Shown here one piece after another: positions 53,401-61,213 of a stretch of 64,000 nt of DNA. Position 1 is the first letter of the stretch. Every line of letters begins with the position of its first letter. This stretch comes from Candidatus Gastranaerophilales bacterium. Its GTDB lineage: Bacteria; Cyanobacteriota; Vampirovibrionia; Gastranaerophilales; Gastranaerophilaceae. The stretch is from assembly GCA_947624685.1 (NCBI GenBank), contig CANQLJ010000002.1, forward strand, positions 45,465 through 109,464. Direction: 5' to 3'. Position numbers and translations under genes: made by a program. Below the pieces are notes generated by a model. It made no database searches, had not been told where the DNA came from, and saw only the letters and a list, made by a program, of their open reading frames with translations.

Positions 53401-54548
53401 TTAAAACCGACATAACTTTAAAAGGTGCAACGTATCTTGAACAAATGAAGTCACTTAAAGGAAAGGTGGATTTTGAACTTAAACAAGGCGTCTATGGCCC
53501 GTTTTCAAAGCTTGAAAACTTTTTCTTAGCTGAAAATATAAGAGAAAACCCCGTATTTAAAAATACGATAGGTATAATTTTAACTCCCTTAGCGACAATA
53601 GATAGCTCCCACTATGAAAAACTAACGGGAAGCGTCAATTTTAATAACGGGATAGTTCACCTTAACGACATAAAATCGCAAGGGGATATCTTGTGCGTTT
53701 TAATTAACGGAAATATGGATTTAATTAAAAATGACATTGATTCAAATGTTCGTGTTCGTCTTGCTTCAAGCGTATCTGATATGTTAGGGCCGATTGCTAT
53801 GGCAAACCCCGTTAATCTTGTTAAAAATACTCCCGGTCTCAATATTGCAAGTGCAAAACTATTTTCAATATTCTCTCAAGTCGTAACACCGAAGGAATAT
53901 GAACAAATTCCCGATTTTTCAAAAAGCCACAGCGACGATTATGCAACAAAATTTCAAATTGTCCTAAAAGGAGACGTCGCAAAGCCTCTAAGCCTTGTAA
54001 AATCGTTTAAATGGCTCGTATTACAGGAAGATATGGATAAAGCAAAAGAATTTAGCGAAAAATATGTTCAAGAGCAAGAACAGCTTTTAAAACAACAATT
54101 AATTGATTCTTTGCAAAAGGAATATGAGGACAATAACAAACTCAAAGTCGGAGTTGAAAAGCTTCTTCAAATGGATACCACTGCTCCAAAAGTTAAAGAA
54201 ATGCTTGTGGAAGAAACTATTAAAACTCAACAAGAAAACCTCAAAAACAAACAACAAGAAATTAAAGAGGAAGTTAAGCAAAGTGTTCAACAAAAAAGCG
54301 ATGAGATAAATTACAAAATTAACGAAAAAATAAATGAAAAAGTTAATGAAGCAAATGCTAAAAAGCAAGAGCTGATTGAACAAAATCAAAAGAAACAGCA
54401 GGAATTAAAAGAGCTTCAAGAAAAGAAAGTTCAAGAAGCAAAGGACAAGTTAAAACAAAAGCTGGAGCAAAAGCTCGCACCGGCACAAAAAGCTATGGAC
54501 GCTCAAGCCCAAGAGCAAACGCAAGCTCAAGAGCAAGTGCAAAATTAA
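50469..54548 (+). CDS. AsmA/TamB-like giant envelope protein 3 with helical tail
   Basis: A 1359-aa protein with an N-terminal membrane helix (IASIVLASILVFLYVCILIAP) and the AsmA family start VVDFEKYKKDIQ. A long strand-rich body and the shared C-terminal module follow (FELKQGVYGPFSKLENFFLAENIREN, GSVNFNNGIVHLNDIKSQGDILCVLINGNM). After the common SFKW motif it carries an extra ~170-residue tail that is pure charged coiled coil and Gln/Lys/Glu-rich (LIEQNQKKQQELKELQEKK), absent from the other two giants. Probable periplasm-spanning lipid bridge; the tail could reach the cell wall or a partner. AGGGA lies before the ATG. Confidence 0.8.
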   Translation: MKKFLKIASIVLASILVFLYVCILIAPPIVNKVVDFEKYKKDIQKIVYDNSKLNLNYSDIKLYSTPMLSTGVIIKDIEVTFDDKSTLFKTSQVKGGIALLNLFLLNIKSANCYVENPFVNLEIVDGAQYKIVKIIEDLININNAKAATKPKDENETPKIVQKMINHITISIPEVVINNLELKVLDLQSGNNLKAVSDKVILGYKSKNNSIKIKSNAKLLSNDKENILANVDFRAILPKIEQQKETPDPDEKIELPFINIVKIYQTYDLKTNIDTKLRLRPTKNNKLIAFGYLNIDNLNLKLSEIRLPDSYAHLIFDGRKITYDSDIYAHENEKLNLNGVLKYGKHPKLKTTILANEIHFNNVLNLLIGLMDSLNIKNDLDKITTTGYLKADATIKTDFKKIKSSGSIIIKDGSFINPKTNIGIKNIIANLVLDNDILDIKNTSAVINNSKLNAEGKIDNQSNVDIKINVDDLSLSELYQTFAPKDIKSAYKLNRANLSAHINLKGKIDNLNANLNTKLKNLSLSDAKNTIFVTNDLANINFLANSEQIKGQISNNGFKINIPQMKTQGLIDKLSVDINNTDILINPFDFKYNDLSKITINGKIENYINDPDIDIFLNGNISTNNLIQTLGREIEPFVSHKGIIQLKTSISGTAKEQNIIAQIYCDKDNFITPIDFVTLLNSASLMNLSANIKNGKIKVKDSGLFKLNTQGFSDNLTQNTINAQNIIDLTTIIDNNHINLFRLTFKNPQELKLSAFKKSSMNAKGKVILNGRFDNLNYGGDLKIANLTIPELLFKTQNLDLGFYLNGLSLKTKQIDLNGSKIDASLKADLNNLSLIKLNDIDVKSDLIDVDKTLKVLDELNKYLPAPQKQTTKTTQAVQANIPTQNIPIIANGKFDIKALKTGNINISNIKGLLALENNTLLIHNLDCNAFKGEVQGDIKMNILNGLLGIKLKGKDLDSNMALTDAANMKDMISGDLKFKTDITLKGATYLEQMKSLKGKVDFELKQGVYGPFSKLENFFLAENIRENPVFKNTIGIILTPLATIDSSHYEKLTGSVNFNNGIVHLNDIKSQGDILCVLINGNMDLIKNDIDSNVRVRLASSVSDMLGPIAMANPVNLVKNTPGLNIASAKLFSIFSQVVTPKEYEQIPDFSKSHSDDYATKFQIVLKGDVAKPLSLVKSFKWLVLQEDMDKAKEFSEKYVQEQEQLLKQQLIDSLQKEYEDNNKLKVGVEKLLQMDTTAPKVKEMLVEETIKTQQENLKNKQQEIKEEVKQSVQQKSDEINYKINEKINEKVNEANAKKQELIEQNQKKQQELKELQEKKVQEAKDKLKQKLEQKLAPAQKAMDAQAQEQTQAQEQVQN

Positions 54549-54554
54549 TTAAAA

Positions 54555-55748
54555 TCACAGCCCTAAAGCTCTAAGCTCATTTTGAAAAGGCGAGATTTTA
54601 GCTAATTTTCTAATAACTTCATCCGTTTTTTCAATTGCAAAATCAATCTCATCTTCTTTTGTAAATCTCGAAAGAGAAAACCTTATTGACCCATGGAGCG
54701 AGGTAAAGGGAACTTTTTGGGCTCTTAAAACATGAGATGGGTCTAATGAACCTGATGTGCAAGCAGAACCCGATGAAGCATAAATTTTAAGGTCGTTTAG
54801 ATATAATAAAATTAGCTCTCCTTCGATATATTCAAAGCCGATGTTTGTTGTGTTTGGGACTCTTGTTTTACTTTTTGAATTTAATTTTGCATTTTTTAAT
54901 CTTGATAAAATCCCATCTTCAAGCTTATCTCTTAATTTTTTAACTCTGTCGTTTTCAAAATCAAGGTTTTCAAGCGCCAATTGCGCGGCACTGCCTAGCC
55001 CCACAATATAAGGAGTGTTTTGAGTGCCCGCACGAAGAGAATTTTCCTGATGACCCCCAATTAACAAGGGTTCAAATAAATTTCCTTTTTTATAATACAT
55101 TGCGCCCACACCTTTTGGGGCGTGAAATTTATGACCCGAAATAGAATAAAAATCAATATCAGAGTCTTTAAGATTAATCGGAATTTTTCCTGCCGCCTGA
55201 ACGCCATCAACAAAAACTTTTATATTTTTATTTATCTTTTTTGCTTCTTTTGCAATATCTAAAACGGGATACACCGCCCCCGTTTCGTTATTTGCGTGCA
55301 TTACGGATAACAGTATTGTTTTAGGTGTGATTTTAGACAATAAATTTTCAATATCTAAATCCCCGTTTTCATCGACCCCGACGTAAGTTGCGCTATAGCC
55401 TTTTTTTTCAAGATAATGATAGACGTTTAAAACGCATGGGTGTTCAACTTGAGTTGTGATGATGTGGTTGTTTTCACTGTTCCCGTATTTTTCAACAACC
55501 CCTCGAATTGCGGTATTGGCGCTTTCTGTAGCGCAGGAAGTAAATATGATTGATTTTTTATCTTCCGCACCAAGAAGGTTTTGAACCTGCTCTCTTGCTA
55601 TTTCAATAGCTTTAGCGCTAACTTTGGCGCTATCATACATGCTTGAAGGGTTAGCGTAGTTTTGTTTAAAATAAGGCATCATCGCTTCAAGCACTTTTTC
55701 ATCGACACAGGTTGTCGCATTGTTATCTAAATATACTTCGTTATTCAT
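54555..55748 (-). CDS. nifS: Cysteine desulfurase (NifS/IscS)
   Basis: PLP enzyme that removes sulfur from cysteine to supply Fe-S cluster assembly. The 397-aa protein has the family start VYLDNNATTCVDEKVLEAM, TSCATESANTAI, MHANNETGAVYP, SGHKFHAPKGVGAMYYKKG (PLP Lys), GTQNTPYIVG and ASSGSACTSGSLDPSHVL with the persulfide Cys. The start overlaps nifU by 8 nt. Confidence 0.95.
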   Translation of the reverse strand: MNNEVYLDNNATTCVDEKVLEAMMPYFKQNYANPSSMYDSAKVSAKAIEIAREQVQNLLGAEDKKSIIFTSCATESANTAIRGVVEKYGNSENNHIITTQVEHPCVLNVYHYLEKKGYSATYVGVDENGDLDIENLLSKITPKTILLSVMHANNETGAVYPVLDIAKEAKKINKNIKVFVDGVQAAGKIPINLKDSDIDFYSISGHKFHAPKGVGAMYYKKGNLFEPLLIGGHQENSLRAGTQNTPYIVGLGSAAQLALENLDFENDRVKKLRDKLEDGILSRLKNAKLNSKSKTRVPNTTNIGFEYIEGELILLYLNDLKIYASSGSACTSGSLDPSHVLRAQKVPFTSLHGSIRFSLSRFTKEDEIDFAIEKTDEVIRKLAKISPFQNELRALGL

Positions 55749-56580
55749 CTTTTTGCTCGATTACATTAATTTCATCATCTACAAGTTCTTTTAATTTTGT
55801 TTCAACAAAATTTTTCAAGGTCAATTTTGCATTGGCGCAAGTCGAACAATGCCCCTTGAGTTTAACTGTGACATTATTTCCCTCAACATTAATTAATTCA
55901 ATATCGCCAAAATCTTTTTTTAATTCGGGCGCAATTATTTCTTCAACGACATTATTAATTTTGATTATCTTTTGAACAGGGTTTAATTTTTCTTTTTTAT
56001 CTTTAATAACATATTTTTTTAATATGTTTTCGATATTTTCTTTGCACCTTTGGCAGGCAAGTCCGGCGGATGTGATTTTGGAAATATCTTCAAAAGTCTT
56101 TGCGCCGTTGTTTTTAATAGCGTCAATTATATCTTTTTCGCTCACCGAAAAGCAATTGCAAATGATTGGAGAATCTTTTTGCCCTTCGTTATTTTCAAGA
56201 TAATCTTTATAATCATCTTTTAAATAATTTTTAAGCGCATCTTCAAGCGCTTCTCGCCCCATAACGGAACAGTGCATTTTCTCGGGCGGCAAGCCATCCA
56301 GGGCATCAGCTATTTGCTTGTTTGTAATTTTTGATGCTTCATCAAGCGACTTTCCTATTATCATCTCTGTTAGAATGCTTGAAGCGGCAACAGCCGAGCC
56401 GCAGCCGAATGTTTGAAATTTAGCATCTTTTATAATATTATTTTCAATTTTTAGATACAATTTTAATTTATCTCCGCACGATAATGCTCCCGCTTCTCCT
56501 ATGGCATCAGCGTTTTCGATTGAACCGACATTTCTTGGGTTTTTAAAATGATCTTTAACTTTGTCCGAATATTCCCACAT
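55741..56580 (-). CDS. nifU: Iron-sulfur cluster assembly scaffold NifU (full-length, three-domain)
   Basis: Scaffold on which NifS-derived sulfur and iron form clusters. The 279-aa protein has all three NifU parts: the IscU-like N-terminus (DHFKNPRNVGSIENAD, ALSCGDKLKL, FQTFGCGSAVAASSILTEM), a central BFD/2Fe-2S domain (CNCFSVSEKDIIDAI, LACQRCKENIENIL) and the C-terminal NifU domain with HCSTCANAKLTLKNFVE. Full-length NifU outside nitrogen fixation is known in anaerobes and epsilonproteobacteria. TAAAAT lies 6 nt before the ATG with no ribosome site, another leaderless candidate. Operon with nifS. Confidence 0.93.
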   Translation of the reverse strand: MWEYSDKVKDHFKNPRNVGSIENADAIGEAGALSCGDKLKLYLKIENNIIKDAKFQTFGCGSAVAASSILTEMIIGKSLDEASKITNKQIADALDGLPPEKMHCSVMGREALEDALKNYLKDDYKDYLENNEGQKDSPIICNCFSVSEKDIIDAIKNNGAKTFEDISKITSAGLACQRCKENIENILKKYVIKDKKEKLNPVQKIIKINNVVEEIIAPELKKDFGDIELINVEGNNVTVKLKGHCSTCANAKLTLKNFVETKLKELVDDEINVIEQKDE

Positions 56581-56689
56581 AGTTTTATTTTACTTTCTTA
56601 TTTACATTTTAAATCAACTTATTCAAAATTATTATACTCAAAAAATCCTACTTGTATATGTCAAAAAAAATAATATTTAAGTACATAAT

Positions 56690-57199
56690 ATGAATATGGA
56701 AGATTTAAACTATAATTCTCTTGCAAAAAATTTAATCGAACAAGGGATTTTAAAAGAAATCAAAGAAGAAGAAAATTTCTTTAAAACCGCGGCAAAAGAA
56801 ACGTCATCACCAAAACCGAAATCCAAAAAACCAAAAAAGCACATAAATCAATATGATTTGGAGCTTTTAAAAAACGGCTTTGAAGATGATATAATTAACG
56901 ATGCCTCTTTTAAAATCATTCAAAGGTTTATCAATTTTAAACAAAACCTAATGCAAAGAAAAAACAGCCCATACGCTTGGCTTTTCAATATCGAGAGCTT
57001 TCTTTTTGCATTTTTTCCGAAATTATACAAAATCAAACTCGCAAAAGACGCGATGGCAAAACTAAAAGAGCTCGATATAGACACAAAAAAGCTTCTTGAA
57101 AAAACCGTGCCTTATGGCGAAAAAGAAGCGCGATATGAAAATTTAATCAAGTATATAAATTATGCAAACGAAATTCAAGCGAAGCTTAAAAAGCATTAA
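56690..57199 (+). CDS. Hypothetical helical protein
   Basis: A 169-aa protein with no recognised family. It has a short acidic N-terminus, a Lys/Pro/Ser linker (TSSPKPKSKKPKK), and then three or four amphipathic helices (KIIQRFINFKQNLMQRK, AWLFNIESFLFAFFPKLYKIKLAKDAMAKL, ENLIKYINYANEIQAKL). No signal peptide. It ends 2 nt from the convergent 69-aa ORF. Coding status is supported by length and codon use only. Confidence 0.5.
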   Translation: MNMEDLNYNSLAKNLIEQGILKEIKEEENFFKTAAKETSSPKPKSKKPKKHINQYDLELLKNGFEDDIINDASFKIIQRFINFKQNLMQRKNSPYAWLFNIESFLFAFFPKLYKIKLAKDAMAKLKELDIDTKKLLEKTVPYGEKEARYENLIKYINYANEIQAKLKKH

Positions 57200-57201
57200 T
57201 T

Positions 57202-57411
57202 TTATACTGTTTCATCGAGATGATTGTCTTCGATGAGTTTTCTTAAATTCCTTTTGCTTTCATATTTTTTGTTTTCGCCCAATGCTTGACGATAGAGCAT
57301 ATTAAGCTTCGAAGCGATGAATACTTCGGAATTATCGGTGCAAGTCCTTTTTGTGTAAATGCTTGAATTGCAAAAAGGTAAGCTGTAGTTGATATTGTTG
57401 ATTCTTGTCAT
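57202..57411 (-). CDS. Small hypothetical protein
   Basis: A 69-aa ORF with no family match by eye. It begins TRINNINYSLPFCNSSIYTKRTC, has two Cys, and ends with a basic helix (NMLYRQALGENKKYESKRNLRKLIE). No Shine-Dalgarno was found; a TATTAT/TATAAA region lies ~25 nt upstream. Convergent with the 169-aa gene. It could be spurious. Confidence 0.4.
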   Translation of the reverse strand: MTRINNINYSLPFCNSSIYTKRTCTDNSEVFIASKLNMLYRQALGENKKYESKRNLRKLIEDNHLDETV

Positions 57412-57548
57412 AACGATGTACCAAAAGGAATACTTTTATAATATAGTTAATAATGCTGAATTGTCAAGATTGCTTGTTTTAAACAACATTTCTTAAAATA
57501 TTTACAAAACTTTGTAATTTTTTATTTTTATAATAAAATGGTTTTACT

Positions 57549-59240
57549 ATGTTAAAAGATTATTTTATTAAAACTGTTAAAGACGCTATTTTAAAAGCTG
57601 TTGAACTTGGAAACCTTCCCGAAACGACCGACAAAAATATCGAACTAACCTGCGATAAACCAAAAAACAAAGACTTTGGCGATTTTGCGGTCAATGTTTC
57701 ACCTCTGGCAAAAAGTGCTAAAAATTCTCCGATTAATATTGCAAATGCAATTAAAGACAAAATTGAACCAAAGAATTTTTCAGTTAATGTAATAGCAGGG
57801 TTTATTAATTTTAAGCTTGAAAACAAGTTTTTAAATGACATCATTGTTGAAATTTTATCTAAAAAACAAGACTATCTTAAAACCAATATAGGCAAAAACG
57901 AAAAAGTAAATATAGAATACGTTAGCGCCAATCCGACCGGCCCATTTCATATTGGCCACGGACGCTGGGCGGCTTTGGGCTCAGCTTTAGCCAACATCAT
58001 GAAATATTGTAATTATGATGTTTTTCAGGAATTTTATATAAATGACGCGGGAAATCAGATAAATAAGCTCGCAAAATCCCTTGAAATTCGTGTTCGCCAG
58101 CTCAAGGGTGAAAAAATTGAACTTGAAGAAGGTTTATACCCCGGAGAATACCTTATCGATTGCGCTAAAAGATATATTGAAGATGATAAAGGCCTTAGCT
58201 ATGGCGATTTTGCCAAAAACGATATGTTAAGGCAGCAAAAAGAACTGCTCGAAAAATTCGGTACGCATTTTGATTTGTTTTTCTCGGAATTGACGCTCTA
58301 TCAAAATAATGAAGTTGATAAATGTATGGAAATGCTCAATAAATCGGGAAAAATCTATAAAAAAGATGATGCGGTTTGGTTTAAAAGCTCGGATTTTGGC
58401 GATGATCAAGATAGAGTATTAGTCAAAAGCGACGGCAAAAACACGTATCTAACAGCCGACATTGCCTATCACAAAAATAAACTTGATAGGGGCTTTGATA
58501 GATTAATCAACATTTGGGGCGCAGACCACCATGGCTATATACCGAGAATGAAAGCGGCAATTGAAGCATTGGGCTATGACCCAAACAAATTGGAAGTAAT
58601 TTTAGGGCAATTAGTCAACATTATCCAAGACGGACAGGCCCAAAGAATGGGTAAGCGCAAAAAAATGGTCACTTTGGATGATTTGGTTGAAGAAGTGGGC
58701 GTTGACGCCACAAGATTTTGGATGCTTATGAGGTCGTCTGATACGACGATTGATTTTGATATTGATTTAGCAAAATCGCAAAGCGACAAAAACCCCGTCT
58801 TTTATGTGCAATATGCCCATGCGAGAGCTTGTTCGATATTAAGAAAAGCGCTTGAAAAAAGGCTTGATATTGATAATAAAACAGAGCTTGAGCCGTTATT
58901 AACCAAGGATGAAATCGATAAATTCAACCAAAACCCCGATATTATTTCGATGTTTGATAATTTGTCCGATGAATCCTATGAAGCAACAAAGGCGCTTATT
59001 TTAAAGCTTGAAGAAGGCAAGGCGCTTCTGGCTAATGCGGTTAAATATAGAGCGCCTTATATGATTTGCAAGTATTTATTGGAGCTTGCTAATTCATTTC
59101 ACCATTTTTACAATTATACAAGGGTTTTATCGGACAATAAAAAAGATAGTTTGATGAAGCTTGCGCTTGTTGATTCTTTCAGGCAGGTTATGGCAATTAT
59201 GCTTAATTTAATCGGCGTCAGCGCAGTTGAAAAAATGTAG
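57549..59240 (+). CDS. argS: Arginine-tRNA ligase
   Basis: Class I aminoacyl-tRNA synthetase charging tRNA-Arg. The 563-aa protein has the N-terminal tRNA D-loop-recognition domain (CDKPKNKDFGDFAVNVSPLAK) and the HIGH motif in EYVSANPTGPFHIGHGRWAALGSALANIM. It also has the KMSK-like QRMGKRKKMVTLDDLVEEVGVDATRFWML and a C-terminal anticodon-binding DALR domain (SFHHFYNYTRVL). Length is typical. A -10 box (TATAAT at 57529-57534) precedes it with a leader of about 8 nt and no ribosome site. Confidence 0.95.
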   Translation: MLKDYFIKTVKDAILKAVELGNLPETTDKNIELTCDKPKNKDFGDFAVNVSPLAKSAKNSPINIANAIKDKIEPKNFSVNVIAGFINFKLENKFLNDIIVEILSKKQDYLKTNIGKNEKVNIEYVSANPTGPFHIGHGRWAALGSALANIMKYCNYDVFQEFYINDAGNQINKLAKSLEIRVRQLKGEKIELEEGLYPGEYLIDCAKRYIEDDKGLSYGDFAKNDMLRQQKELLEKFGTHFDLFFSELTLYQNNEVDKCMEMLNKSGKIYKKDDAVWFKSSDFGDDQDRVLVKSDGKNTYLTADIAYHKNKLDRGFDRLINIWGADHHGYIPRMKAAIEALGYDPNKLEVILGQLVNIIQDGQAQRMGKRKKMVTLDDLVEEVGVDATRFWMLMRSSDTTIDFDIDLAKSQSDKNPVFYVQYAHARACSILRKALEKRLDIDNKTELEPLLTKDEIDKFNQNPDIISMFDNLSDESYEATKALILKLEEGKALLANAVKYRAPYMICKYLLELANSFHHFYNYTRVLSDNKKDSLMKLALVDSFRQVMAIMLNLIGVSAVEKM

Positions 59241-59311
59241 TTGACTTTGAATTTTGTTCTTGATAATCTTGAATGTGTACTGAGGGTTTTGACTCAATGT
59301 GTGAACGTTGG

Positions 59312-59368
59312 GGGCTATTAGCTCAGGTGGTCTGGGTGGGAGTCCGACAACGGGTTAGGTCCGACAAA
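59312..59368 (+). pseudogene. 3'-truncated tRNA-like repeat, copy 1
   Basis: The first 19 nt (GGGCTATTAGCTCAGGTGG) are identical to the 5' end of the intact tRNA-Ile gene 172 nt downstream, that is the acceptor strand and D-arm. The sequence then diverges into TCTGGGTGGGAGTCCGAC... and ends without a T-arm or matching acceptor 3' strand. Its last 49 nt (59320-59368) are repeated exactly in copy 2. Confidence 0.6.
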
Positions 59369-59390
59369 AGTGAAAATAAAATATAATTAT

Positions 59391-59447
59391 GGGCGGTCAG
59401 CTCAGGTGGTCTGGGTGGGAGTCCGACAACGGGTTAGGTCCGACAAA
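59391..59447 (+). pseudogene. 3'-truncated tRNA-like repeat, copy 2
   Basis: A 49-nt stretch (59399-59447) is identical to copy 1 (59320-59368), spaced 79 nt. The first 8 nt differ (GGGCGGTC instead of GGGCTATT), so the two copies may derive from different tRNA 5' ends. The GTCCGAC heptamer occurs twice inside each copy. Confidence 0.6.
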
Positions 59448-59483
59448 TGAAAATTGAATAAATAAGTTTTAAGAATATATTAA

Positions 59484-59557
59484 GGGCTATTAGCTCAGGT
59501 GGCTAGAGCGCACCCCTGATAAGGGTGAGGTCCCTGGTTCGAGTCCAGGATGGCCCA
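59484..59557 (+). tRNA. tRNA-Ile (anticodon GAT)
   Basis: A complete cloverleaf: acceptor stem GGGCTAT / ATGGCCC, D-arm TAGCTCAGGTGGCTAG, anticodon stem CACCC / GGGTG around loop CTGATAA with anticodon GAT at 59518-59520, and T-arm GGTTCGAGTCC. Discriminator A; CCA is not encoded. A terminator follows 3 nt later. Confidence 0.95.
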
Positions 59558-59560
59558 ATT

Positions 59561-59588
59561 AAAAAGGATAACTTCGGTTGTCCTTTTT
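59561..59588 (+). terminator. Terminator of the tRNA transcript (UUCG tetraloop)
   Basis: AAAAAGGATAAC TTCG GTTGTCCTTTTTT: a 12-bp stem (one U-G pair) with a stable cUUCGg loop and a T-tract, directly downstream of tRNA-Ile. Confidence 0.92.
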
Positions 59589-59620
59589 TATTGTGTATTT
59601 TTTTATGATACCAACAACCC

Positions 59621-59707
59621 GTCATTGCGGGCTTTACAAAGCGAACAGGCGAGGAAGGAGCCTTGTGGCCAGTATCTTTAGGCGGAGCCGAAGGTGACCC
59701 GCAATCT
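59621..59707. repeat. Dispersed repeat element (GTCATTGCGGGC ... GACCCGCAATCT)
   Basis: Starts GTCATTGCGGGC and ends GACCCGCAATCT, an inverted pair (ATTGCGGG / CCCGCAAT) enclosing ~65 nt of GC-richer sequence. The shorter element at 59851-59876 has the same ends with only 6 nt between, so this looks like a family with a variable insert. Confidence 0.5.
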
Positions 59708-59736
59708 GTTAAGAAGGAAATACCTAAGGTTAAGAG

Positions 59737-59757
59737 ATTCTGAGTCGGACTCAGAAT
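59737..59757. repeat. Palindrome ATTCTGAGTC-G-GACTCAGAAT
   Basis: Perfect 10-bp inverted arms with a single centre base, followed by GACA. It resembles small dispersed palindromic elements that end in ATGACA. Confidence 0.7.
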
Positions 59758-59795
59758 GACAGTTTACTTTTTTATAAAATACTACCATTGGTCAG

Positions 59796-59816
59796 ACCCT
59801 GAAATAAATTCAGGGT
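59796..59816. repeat. Palindrome ACCCTGAA-ATAAA-TTCAGGGT
   Basis: Perfect 8-bp arms around a 5-nt loop, also followed by GACA like the palindrome 60 nt upstream. Confidence 0.7.
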
Positions 59817-59852
59817 GACACGATACAGAGATATAAACCATTATACCACGTC

Positions 59853-59874
59853 ATTGCGGGCCCCGACCCGCAAT
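59853..59874. repeat. Palindrome ATTGCGGG-CCCCGA-CCCGCAAT
   Basis: Perfect 8-bp arms with a 6-nt loop inside GTCATTGCGGGCCCCGACCCGCAATCTC, the compact form of the element at 59621. Confidence 0.7.
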
Positions 59875-60370
59875 CTCTAAAGTATGTAATCCTCACATTT
59901 TGGACGTTCACTTTTCTTTCCGCCTGTGCAATTGTAGTTAATTGAGTAATTTGATATTTACGGTTAGTTTGGTTTTTCGTTGGTGTTGGCTTCCTGTTTG
60001 GATTTGAGCTGTCGGAAATAATCAGAATACCGCATACAGGCTCAGCCATCCTCACTTCGTTGCGGTGCTTCGCTTTGTAAAACTACCCGTTCAGGAAAAC
60101 GGTCTTTTTGGACTTTTGTTGGTGAAACGTTTAGTTTGCGCACTTATAGCGGTGTTGACTTGTAATTATTTTCTCATTTGAATTTCGGATAAAGTGTTTG
60201 AAGTGTACGCGAAGTAACGATTATTTCGAAAAAGTCCGTTTTGAAAATTTTAAAAAAAATAAAAGCTGATAATTAAATTATCGGTGTTTAAAAGTCATAT
60301 TGGAAGGTGAAAATCGCATTTTTGATGAATTCAAGAGTGCGGTGCGATGAGTACAATTATTTAGATGTCT

Positions 60371-61201
60371 TTATAAATTTAACTTTGCGCTATCGCAATA
60401 ATTTGTCCAAGAAAAAAGCGTTTTGTTTTTATCCAGTTTTGATAATGCTTCCATTTCCTCTGATGTTAATTCAAAATCAAACAGGTTAATATTTTCAATC
60501 ATTCTATCTTTATGGCAGGTTCTTGGAATTACAATAATATTTCTTTGAACTAAAAATTTAAGAGCAATTTGACTTGGAGTTTTTGAATATTTTTGAGCAA
60601 TATTTTTAATTGTCGGATTAGAAAAAATCTCTTTCATTCCTGCTCCTAAAGGACTCCAAGCCATCAAAGAAGTACCATAATTTTTCATTAGATTTTGAAA
60701 TTCTTGTTTTTGGTAGAAAATATGAGCTTCAACCTGATTAATTGCAGGGATTATTTCGCAATTTGAAATAAATTCCCTATATAATCTTTCGCTAAAATTT
60801 GAAATCCCAACCGCTCTAACTTTTCCTTCTTTTTGAGCTTCAATCATAGCTCTATACATTTCATAAGAATTTGAATAAGGTTCGTGGATTAAAATTAAAT
60901 CAATATAATTAACCCTAAGCTCATTTAACGATTGCTCTATACCACTTTTGGCTCTATCATAGCTGTTATTTGAGGAATTTAGCTTTGTCACAAGAAAAAT
61001 ATCTTCTCTTTTAATTCCCGATTTATTAATTGCAACCCCGACCTCTCGTTCATTTCCGTACATTTTAGCTGTGTCGATTAATCTATAACCAACATCTAAT
61101 GCTTCTAAAACGCACCTTTCACAAACACTTCCCGATAATTCCCAAGTGCCAAAACCAACAAGAGGAATTTTATTATTTGAATTTAATTTTATTTCATACA
61201 T
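60371..61201 (-). CDS. Aldo/keto reductase
   Basis: A 276-aa NADPH-dependent reductase of the AKR superfamily. Motifs: NKIPLVGFGTWELSG, YRLIDTAKMYGNEREVG (catalytic Asp and Tyr), FLVTKLN (Lys), DLILIHEPYSNS (His) and VGISNFSERL, with the coenzyme pocket IVIPRTCHKDRMIENI. All four catalytic residues are present. It reduces aldehydes or ketones to alcohols; the substrate is unknown. It follows the LysR gene by 12 nt in one operon. Confidence 0.92.
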   Translation of the reverse strand: MYEIKLNSNNKIPLVGFGTWELSGSVCERCVLEALDVGYRLIDTAKMYGNEREVGVAINKSGIKREDIFLVTKLNSSNNSYDRAKSGIEQSLNELRVNYIDLILIHEPYSNSYEMYRAMIEAQKEGKVRAVGISNFSERLYREFISNCEIIPAINQVEAHIFYQKQEFQNLMKNYGTSLMAWSPLGAGMKEIFSNPTIKNIAQKYSKTPSQIALKFLVQRNIIVIPRTCHKDRMIENINLFDFELTSEEMEALSKLDKNKTLFSWTNYCDSAKLNL

Positions 61202-61213
61202 AGCGTTACACCT

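Larger units (their letters stand above)
59590..60370. other. Gene-free repeat patch between tRNA-Ile and the AKR gene
   Basis: About 780 nt without a supportable gene. It contains at least three palindromic elements (listed separately) and a CGTCATTGCGGGC motif twice (59620 and 59849). A 13-bp inverted repeat is also present, TTTACAAAGCGAA at 59633-59645 and TTCGCTTTGTAAA at 60069-60081. The base composition is more GC-rich than the surrounding genes. ORFs here (for example the 81-aa minus-strand one) run through palindromes and look spurious. From ~60090 to 60370 I see only AT-rich sequence with no signal. Confidence 0.6.

Noticed and set aside
52874-53413. 179-aa minus-strand ORF inside AsmA3
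   Set aside because: Lies fully within a well-supported 1359-aa gene and has no start signal or domain.
59810-60055. 81-aa minus-strand ORF in the repeat patch
   Set aside because: It runs through a palindrome (its end translates the GTCATTGCGGG element), has no ribosome site and no recognisable domain.
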